DNA of 64,000 nt from Silene conica (lineage: Eukaryota; Streptophyta; Magnoliopsida; Caryophyllales; Caryophyllaceae), in NCBI GenBank assembly GCA_029255685.2, contig CM055314.2, forward strand, positions 948,399 through 1,012,398, written 5' to 3'. A program made the translations under genes and the position numbers. Shown here piece by piece: positions 57,440 to 64,000 of the stretch; within the stretch, counting starts at the first letter, position 1; each line of letters starts with the position of its first letter. Under the pieces are notes generated by a model, which worked only from the letters and a program-made list of their open reading frames with translations, ran no database searches and was not told the origin of the DNA.

Positions 57440-60000
57440 TCCGATAATAAATATTGGATGGTTGAATTTTCATAAAACAACATAAACTAAAGTATATAAC
57501 TTATTTTTTGTATTTTAAACACGACCTTTAAAATAACGTAAGAGTCTCTAAATGTGTCTATTTTAAACCGTTTGCCAATTTTAACACCTTTAGTCATTTT
57601 TATATGGTATTAAAGTACTATGATGCGAATATCGAGAATTTTTTCTGAATGGCCTCTTTGGCCAAAAAAACCTGGATAAACCTTCAAAATCGACTATTTT
57701 CGGTCATTTTAGAACCGAATTATTTTTTTTCTGAATCTTTGTCAATAGGCTCATTATATCCGATAATAAATATTGGATGGTTGAATTTTCATAAAACAAC
57801 ATAAACTAAAGTATATAACTCAGTTTTTGTATTTTAAACACGACCTTTAAAATAACGTAAGAGTCTCTAAATGTGCCTATTTTACACCTTATGCCAATTT
57901 TAACACCTTTAGTCATTTTTATATGGTATTAAAGTACTATGATGCGAATATCGAGAATTTTTATCTTGGGGCCTGTTTGACCAAAAAAACGTGGATAATA
58001 ACCTTCAAAATCGACTATTTTCGGTCATTTTAGATCCGAATTATTTTTTTTCTGAATCTTTGTCAATAGGCCCATTATATGCGATAATAAAAATTGGATG
58101 GTTGAATTTTTATAAATCAACATAAACTAAAGTATATAACTTATTTTTTGTATTTTAAACACGACCTTTAAAATAATATAAGAGTCTCTAAATGTGTATC
58201 TATTTTAAACCGTATGCCAATTTTAGCACCTTTAGTCATTTTTATATGGTATTAAAGTACTATGATGCGAATATCGAGAATTTTTTTCTCGGGACCTTTT
58301 TGGCCAAAAAAACATGGATAATAACCTTCAAAATCGGGTATTATCGGTCATTTTAGATCCGAATTATTTTTTTTCTGATTTTTTGTCAATAGGCTCATTA
58401 TATCCGATAATAAATATTGGTTGGGTAGATTTTGATAAAACAACATAAACTAAAGTATATAAATTATTTTTTGTATTTTAAACACGACATTTAAAATAAC
58501 GTAAGAGTCTCTAAATGTGTCTATTTCAAATCGTATGTCAATTTTAGCACCTTTAGTCATTTTTATATGGTATTAAAGTACTATGATGCGAATATCGAGA
58601 ATTTTTATCATGGGGCCTCTTTGGCCAAAAAAACGTGGATAATAAACTTCAAAATCGACTATTTTCGTCATTTTAGATCCGAATTATTTTTTTTCTGAAT
58701 CTTTGTCAATAGACTCATTATATCCGATAATAAATATTGGATGGTTGCATTTTCATAAACCAACATAAACTAAAGTATATAACTTAGTTTTTGTATTTTA
58801 AACACGACCTTTAAAATAACGTAAGAGTCTCTAAATGTGTCTATTTTACACCGTATGCCAATTTTAACACCTTCAGTCATTTTTATATGGTATTAATGCA
58901 CTATGATGCGAATATCTAGAATTTTTATGTTGGGGCCTATTTGACCAAAAAAACGTGGATAATAACCTTCAAAATCGACTATTTTCGATCATTTTAGATC
59001 CGAATTTTTTTTTTTCTGAATCTTTGTCAATAGGCTCATTATATCCGATAATAAATATTGGATGGTTGAATTTTCATAAAACAACATAAACTAAAGTATA
59101 TAACTTATTTTTTGTATTTTAAACACGACCTTTAAAATAACGTAAGAGTCTCTAAATGTGTCTATTTTAAACCGTTTGCCAATTTTAACACCTTTAGTCA
59201 TTTTTATATGGTATTAAAGTACTATGATGCGAATATCGAGAATTTTTTCTGAATGGCCTCTTTGGCCAAAAAAACGTGGATAAACCTTCAAAATCGACTA
59301 TTTTCGGTCATTTTAGAACCGAATTATTTTTTTTCTGAATCTTTGTCAATAGGCTCATTATATCCGATAATAAATATTGGATGGTTGAATTTTCATAAAA
59401 CAACATAAACTAAAGTATATAACTCAGTTTTTGTATTTTAAACACGACCTTTAAAATAACGTAAGAGTCTCTAAATGTGCCTATTTTACACCTTATGCCA
59501 ATTTTAACACCTTTAGTCATTTTTATATGGTATTAAAGTACTATGATGCGAATATCGAGAATTTTTATCTTGGGGCCTGTTTGACCAAAAAAACGTGGAT
59601 AATAACCTTCAAAATCGACTATTTTCGGTCATTTTAGATCCGAATTATTTTTTTTCTGAATCTTTGTCAATAGGCCCATTATATGCGATAATAAAAATTG
59701 GATGGTTGAATTTTTATAAATCAACATAAACAAAAGTATATAAATTATTTTTTGTATTTTAAACACGACCTTTAAAATAATATAAGAGTCTCTAAATGTG
59801 TATCTATTTTAAACCGTATGCCAATTTTAGCACCTTTAGTCATTTTTATATGGTATTAAAGTACTATGATGCGAATATCGAGAATTTTTTTCTCGGGACC
59901 TTTTTGGCCAAAAAAACATGGATAATAACCTTCAAAATCGGGTATTATCGGTCATTTTAGATCCGAATTATTTTTTTTCTGATTTTTTGTCAATAGGCTC
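57440..60000 (+). repeat. Terminal 5-monomer duplication, ~1604 bp, cut by the LTR
   Basis: tggataaaccttc (lacking ataa) occurs at ~57673 and 59277. ataataaaaattggatgg occurs at ~58083 and 59687. tctgattttttgtc occurs at ~58375 and 59979. The second copy stops at 60000, where the LTR begins. The first copy carries the older-looking edge monomers. Confidence 0.85.
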
Positions 60001-60278
60001 TGATGAGTCATAATTATATACATCTTTATGCCTTCCCTTATATACTTTTGTTACGGTTTTGTGCACTAATCCATGTCGTATATGCCGTTTTTATCATAAA
60101 TGCCGATACTCCCGCGTTTTGTTGTTTCTAATGTAGATGGATGCATTCCGGTGATTTATGGAGGATCATACGAGTATCACGGAGTCGGCAAGGCAAAGAT
60201 ATATAGGAAGATAAGCAAAAATCAAGGGAGATTGCCAAAAAGAAGTAGAGAAACGAAGGATTGTGCTGACAAAGTGGA

Positions 60279-60336
60279 GCACTCGATCGAGTGCCACCAA
60301 CACTCGATCGAGTGCACTGGACACTCGGTCGAGTGC
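60279..60336. promoter_or_regulatory. Three 21 bp-period palindromic repeats in the LTR
   Basis: CACTCGATCGAGTGC starts at 60280 and 60301, and CACTCGGTCGAGTGC at 60322. The core CACTCGATCGAGTG is a perfect palindrome, and the first copy is extended to 16 bp (GCACTCGATCGAGTGC). The repeats lie ~100 bp upstream of a TATA-like sequence, so they could be enhancer or repressor sites; that role is inferred. Confidence 0.75.
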
Positions 60337-60432
60337 TTCTTCTGTCCGGATTTTCATGAGTTTTAGCAAGTGTTTCCATAAATCGTTTAAATAGTTTTTA
60401 GCAAGTATTTCCATATTTTGTTTAGTAGTTTG

Positions 60433-60439
60433 TTATAAG
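60433..60439 (+). promoter_or_regulatory. Candidate TATA box of the LTR promoter
   Basis: TTATAAG in gtttgttataagtagagac. It is the best TATA-like word downstream of the palindromic repeats. The position is inferred and no transcription start is shown. Confidence 0.4.
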
Positions 60440-61274
60440 TAGAGACTTCATAACCTATTGTTATTTACACTTTTATTATTCTAAAAACCCTAATTATTAC
60501 AAGTAGCTCTCCAGATTATTATTTAGCAATTGCCTTCGGATCTTGTTCTCCTATTTACGGTATTTAATCATAATCTCTACTTTATTGTTCTTCAATTACT
60601 CTTGTTCTTAGTTTATTGCTTTATTAATTATGTTTTCAATCAATATCATTGTAGTTAGATCCCAAGCCATGCGTAGCTAATTTATTTTTCTAGGGTGAAA
60701 AGGGATCTAGGTAATTAGAAGGGGGAATCAAACTTTAATGATGTTTAATTGTTAAACTGCTTATTATTATTGTTCTATTGTTGTTTTAAACCTGATTAAT
60801 TAATTACTGGCCAGGATTAGTTAATTAGTCTCGCAAATTAGTCTTAGATCCGACCGTAGACTAAGACTAAGATAGGCCACAACAATTGAATAGACTGACC
60901 TAATTATAGCGACCGCATGTTAGGTTTAGATCTAAAGATTATATGAATACCGACCGGACATATGATCTTAAATAATAATTTTGCCCAATTAAATTAGTTA
61001 AATCCCATTCCCCTGGATAATTGCCTATGTGAACTTGATCCCTAGATCTTTCCTAATACTTGTTTACATCTTTATTTACTTATTTCGCAATTAGTTTGTT
61101 AGACAACAAAAACAATCAAATCAACCCAATTGTTACTTTAAGACTTATTTACTTTAGCAAACAATTTATTACCGCCTCCCTGTGGATTCGATACCTTTCT
61201 TACCGCTAGCTATTAGTTAGTAGTATCCTAAGGATTACTTTGATTTAGGGTGACGACTTTACCCTTATCAAATT

Positions 61275-61292
61275 TGGCGCCGTTGCCGGGGA
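61275..61292 (+). other. Primer-binding site complementary to tRNA-Asp
   Basis: TGGCGCCGTTGCCGGGGA lies 4 bp inside the LTR end. This matches the 3' end complement of plant tRNA-Asp, the usual primer for Athila-type elements. It fixes the LTR boundary and the orientation. Confidence 0.93.
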
Positions 61293-61338
61293 GGCAACAA
61301 TTTATTTGTTTGTTATTTGTTTAATTTGTCTTTTGTCT

Positions 61339-61358
61339 CAAGGAACGAAAGTTCCTTG
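61339..61358 (+). promoter_or_regulatory. GNRA-loop hairpin in the retrotransposon leader
   Basis: CAAGGAAC-GAAA-GTTCCTTG is a perfect 8 bp stem with a GAAA tetraloop, between the primer-binding site and the gag start. GTTCCTTG recurs at 61388-61395, one base before the gag ATG, so the 5' arm could pair with either copy. A packaging, dimerisation or translation-control role is inferred. Confidence 0.6.
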
Positions 61359-61396
61359 TGACGGCTCTCACCCTTTTCTTTTTTTTAGTTCCTTGT

Positions 61397-64000
61397 ATGC
61401 CCAGGTCAACTCGGTCCGAGATTACTGCTTTTGATCCTGAACCAGAGAAGACTTTTCGCTACAGAAGGAATTTTAATAGAGAAGTAGGTCAAGTAGAAGG
61501 CTTGAGTATACTTGACGAGGTTGAGTCTTTCATTACTTCAGAAAACTCATCCTCTGACGAGGACGATACCGTTTCTGAACCCTTTGTAGCTACACCAAAG
61601 ATGGCTACACCCACCTTGGCAAGCCACAACGAGCCTACTTTGGCTTCCATTCCAAAAGGATTTATTCCTCCTCCTACCGATGCTGCAGAAAAGCCTTTTG
61701 ATATCAAGCCATCTTATCTCGCGTTGGTAGAACGGAATATGTTTGGAGGTCGAGCTGGGGAAGATCCTGCTAAGCATATGGATAAGTTTGTCACTTATTG
61801 CAGTTCCATCCCTCTGCAGACAGGAGTCACTTATGATCAAGTCAAATACCGACTTTTTCCTTTTTCTCTCCAGGATGATGCTAGAGAATGGCTGCGCGAG
61901 TTGGATTTAACTGCTCACTCCATTACTGATTGGAATTCCCTTGCTCTTGCATTCTACAAGAAATATTTTCCTCCACAAAAGACAAACAATCTCAGGAATC
62001 AAATTACTAACTTTAAACAAGGAGGTACTGAAGATTTCAATGAGGCATGGGTACGTTTCAAAAGATTAGTTCGTGCAGTCCCTCATCATGGGTTTGAGAA
62101 GTGGTTTCTTTGTAACCAGTTTTACAACGGGTTATTCGATGATCATAGAGCTCTTTTGGATTCTTCTGCTAACGGAAGATTTCAGAATAACACCACTGAT
62201 GATACAGCTTATAAATTGATTGATGATATGGCTACTCATACTGCCGAATATGGAAATCCAAGAGGTTCTGCAAGGGGAAGTGGTACAGATAGTGCCGTCG
62301 CAGCCCAGTTAGAAGCCCTGAATGCTAAGATTGCACAAATGCAAACAACACAAGCTTTGGGTGGCCAACACCAAGCGGTTAATATGGTTCAACAAGGGGA
62401 AGTACTTTTCTGCGGGAGATGTGGTGTAGACGGTCATATTGCGGAGGAATGCATAAGTCCTATGGAACAAGTGCTCGCTTTCCAATCCTACAAGCAAGCT
62501 AATCCCTTTTCCAACACTTATAATGAGAGGACAAGGGAACATCCCTTTCTTCAGTGGTCAAGCCAGAATGTTCAAAATCCTACCCCACCTCAACAACAAC
62601 CAAATTCAAATTATGTGATTCCTCAGAACCGCGGCCAACAAGGAAACTATAGACAGAATCAAGGAGGTCCTCACTTTAACAATCAGCGCCAACAGCAGTT
62701 TCAACCTTTGGTGCCACCTCCTCCACCACCCACTGCCAATAATGATATGTCAGAGATTAAAGCTATGTTGCAGCAAAGCCTTAAAGCTCAGATGGAGCAA
62801 AAGGCACAGATTACTCAGATACTAGCTCACAATAAAATATTAGATACTCAAGTTGCCCAACTAGCAGGCCAAAATACTAATAGGCAACCTGGAAATCTCC
62901 CTCCCCAAGGACAACAAGCTCATGAACAAGCACATGCCATCCACTTGAGGAGTGGTACTTCTTATAAAGAGCCGGAGATGCCCAAAGATGATAGCGAAGT
63001 GCCTTATGTTTCTCGTAAGGGTTTAGGGCATCTCTCTTTCAGCGATGATGAAGAAGAAGCAAAGGAGTTAGAGAAAGATTGTATACATGAGAATAACGAA
63101 AAAGAAAAACGAAAAGAAGCATTACGAGCTAAAGCACTCGATCGAGCCCCTGAAGCACTCGATCGAGTGCCGGTCCCACTCGATCGAGTGCCAGTCCCAC
63201 TCGATCGAGTGCCTTCCCCACTCGATCGAGTGCCTTGTCCGCATACTTCTAATTCTTCTACTTTGCTTAATACACAGGTACCGGATACTACTATTCCAAG
63301 CCAGAGCCCCCCAAAGGTCTCTAAAGATGCAAAGGAAGCTGAACCAATAAAGATCATTCTACCATTCCCAACCCGACAACAGAAATCAAAACTTGATCAA
63401 CAGTTCGGGAGGTTCATGGAAGTTGTGAAAAATCTTCAAGTAAGCGTTCCTTTCACCGAATTGATTACTCAGGTGCCAGCTTATGCAAAGTTTATGAAGG
63501 ACATATTGACAAGGAAGAGATCCTTCAATGAGGTGGAGACGGTAGCATTCACTGAGGAATGCAGCGCTGTTTTACAATCCCGTTCACCACCTAAGCTTAA
63601 GGATCCAGGGAGTTTCTCTATCCCTTGCACTATTGGTCCTTTGTTTATTAATAGAGCTCTTTGTGACTTAGGAGCTAGCGTTAGTGTCATGCCCTACTCT
63701 ATATGCAAGAAATTAAATATGGGTCATCTAAGCATCACTAATATGACTCTACAAATGGCCGACCGATCCGTAAAACACCCCCTTGGTGTCTTGGAAGACG
63801 TACCTGTAAAAGTGGGAAAATTCTTCATCCCTGTTGATTTTGTAGTACTAGACATGGCCGAAGACACTCACACTCCTATTATCCTAGGCAGACCATTCTT
63901 ACACACCGCAGGGGCGGTCATTGATGTTAAAAACGGGAGCCTTACATTGGCTGTCGGAGATGATACTATCACTTTCAATCTAAAAACTACCTTAAAACAT
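61397..64000 (+). CDS. Gag-protease polyprotein of an Athila-like element (5' part, open to window end)
   Basis: One frame of 868 codons runs from ATG 61397 to the window end without a stop. The N-terminal ~110 residues are acidic and low-complexity. A retrotransposon gag domain follows (about 115-290), including REWLRELDLTAHSITDWNSL and NFKQGGTEDFNEAWVRFKRL. Then comes a CCHC zinc knuckle CGRCGVDGHIAEEC at 339-352, a Gln/Pro-rich linker, five LDRVPxP heptads (580-614), and an aspartic protease with CDLGASVSVMP (Asp at 757) and PIILGRPFLHTAGA. Gag packages the RNA, and protease processes the polyprotein. DLGAS in place of DTGAS or DSGAS is usual for this lineage. Reverse transcriptase, RNase H and integrase should follow downstream. 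The frame is intact, so the insertion may be young. Confidence 0.93.
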   Translation, partial: MPRSTRSEITAFDPEPEKTFRYRRNFNREVGQVEGLSILDEVESFITSENSSSDEDDTVSEPFVATPKMATPTLASHNEPTLASIPKGFIPPPTDAAEKPFDIKPSYLALVERNMFGGRAGEDPAKHMDKFVTYCSSIPLQTGVTYDQVKYRLFPFSLQDDAREWLRELDLTAHSITDWNSLALAFYKKYFPPQKTNNLRNQITNFKQGGTEDFNEAWVRFKRLVRAVPHHGFEKWFLCNQFYNGLFDDHRALLDSSANGRFQNNTTDDTAYKLIDDMATHTAEYGNPRGSARGSGTDSAVAAQLEALNAKIAQMQTTQALGGQHQAVNMVQQGEVLFCGRCGVDGHIAEECISPMEQVLAFQSYKQANPFSNTYNERTREHPFLQWSSQNVQNPTPPQQQPNSNYVIPQNRGQQGNYRQNQGGPHFNNQRQQQFQPLVPPPPPPTANNDMSEIKAMLQQSLKAQMEQKAQITQILAHNKILDTQVAQLAGQNTNRQPGNLPPQGQQAHEQAHAIHLRSGTSYKEPEMPKDDSEVPYVSRKGLGHLSFSDDEEEAKELEKDCIHENNEKEKRKEALRAKALDRAPEALDRVPVPLDRVPVPLDRVPSPLDRVPCPHTSNSSTLLNTQVPDTTIPSQSPPKVSKDAKEAEPIKIILPFPTRQQKSKLDQQFGRFMEVVKNLQVSVPFTELITQVPAYAKFMKDILTRKRSFNEVETVAFTEECSAVLQSRSPPKLKDPGSFSIPCTIGPLFINRALCDLGASVSVMPYSICKKLNMGHLSITNMTLQMADRSVKHPLGVLEDVPVKVGKFFIPVDFVVLDMAEDTHTPIILGRPFLHTAGAVIDVKNGSLTLAVGDDTITFNLKTTLKH
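63134..63238. repeat. Five 21 bp-period palindromic repeats inside gag
   Basis: CACTCGATCGAG starts at 63135, 63156, 63177, 63198 and 63219, exactly 21 bp apart. Four copies carry the full CACTCGATCGAGTGCC. In frame each gives a seven-residue unit around LDRVPxP. Both the core palindrome and the 21 bp period are the same as in the LTR repeat at 60279-60336. Confidence 0.92.

Larger units (their letters stand above)
24695..60000 (+). repeat. Large satellite array, ~110 monomers of ~321 bp
   Basis: Every monomer repeats the same order of words: aaacacgacctttaaaataa, gtctctaaatgtgtctattt, ccaattttaacacctttagt, attaaagtactatgatgcga, atcgagaatttttatctt, ggcctctttggccaaa, acgtggataataaccttc, ggtcattttagatccga, a T run of variable length, ctgaatctttgtcaatagg, ccgataataaatattgg, and cataaaacaacataaac. 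Spacings are mostly 320-324 bp. Monomers at both edges (to ~25050 and beyond ~56700) are more diverged than those in the middle. Subtypes differ by diagnostic changes, for example tcttgggg versus ctcggga after the atcgag motif, tgcgat for tccgat, and gggtagattttgat for ggttgaattttcat. The subtypes recur in long-range order. No coding function. The left edge starts partway through a unit; the right edge is cut by an LTR retrotransposon. Confidence 0.97.
60001..61270 (+). mobile_element. 5' LTR of an Athila-like Ty3/gypsy retrotransposon, 1270 bp
   Basis: It starts TGATGAGTCATAATTATATA directly at the broken satellite monomer and ends CCCTTATCA just before the primer-binding site. The ends are TGATGAG/CTTATCA, a short inverted repeat with TG...CA termini. 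The length fits Athila-type LTRs. It contains a palindromic minisatellite (60280-60336) and a TATA-like TTATAAG (60433). The 3' LTR lies outside the window, so age and target duplication (candidate GGCTC, 59996-60000) cannot be read. Confidence 0.9.

Noticed and set aside
24695-60000. CENP-B box or telomere repeats in the array
   Set aside because: I looked for a CENP-B-box-like motif and for TTTAGGG runs and found none, so chromosomal position cannot be inferred from motifs.
60100-60414. Overlapping frames on both strands in the LTR
   Set aside because: They are by-products of the palindromic 21 bp repeats. They have no domain and lie within the LTR.
63134-63238. CRISPR-like regular repeats
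   Set aside because: The period is 21 bp with a 14-16 bp repeat and only ~6 bp between, in frame inside gag of a eukaryotic retrotransposon. It is a minisatellite.

Overview
The window is nuclear DNA of a flowering plant: split genes with GT-AG introns, a thylakoid protein gene, plant SINEs and MITEs, and an Athila-type LTR retrotransposon. The protein sequences and repeat content fit a eudicot, and I would guess Caryophyllales, but no species is provable from the sequence alone.

Layout. (1) 65-2775: about eight degenerate copies of a ~320 bp AT-rich satellite, inside an intron of the first gene and broken by a Stowaway-type MITE. (2) 2934-8220, + strand: ten 3' exons of AUG3 (HAUS3-like augmin subunit); the 5' exons lie outside the window. 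(3) 9916-13208, + strand: a complete three-exon gene for the chloroplast protein MPH1. (4) 13209-16660: MITEs, a LINE RNase H relic and the probable 3' UTR of the next gene. (5) 16661-21635, - strand: a complete seven-exon choline kinase gene whose introns carry six recognisable small transposable elements. (6) 21636-24694: AT-rich intergenic DNA with one hAT MITE. (7) 24695-60000: a 35 kb satellite array of about 110 monomers of ~321 bp. It is the same family as the intronic array but inverted, with multi-monomer higher-order periods of about 1.6, 2.57 and 4.49 kb. (8) 60001-64000: the 5' LTR, primer-binding site, leader and open gag-protease frame of an Athila-like element that entered the satellite; it runs off the window.

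The three genes have unrelated housekeeping roles (microtubule nucleation, photosystem II maintenance, phosphatidylcholine synthesis). They form a small gene island between inverted arrays of one satellite family, heavily loaded with non-autonomous elements, many with intact target-site duplications. The most unusual features are the dimeric satellite array inside a gene with a 38 bp duplication of its flank, the nested higher-order structure of the big array, and a 21 bp-period palindromic minisatellite present in both the LTR and the gag coding region of the retrotransposon.
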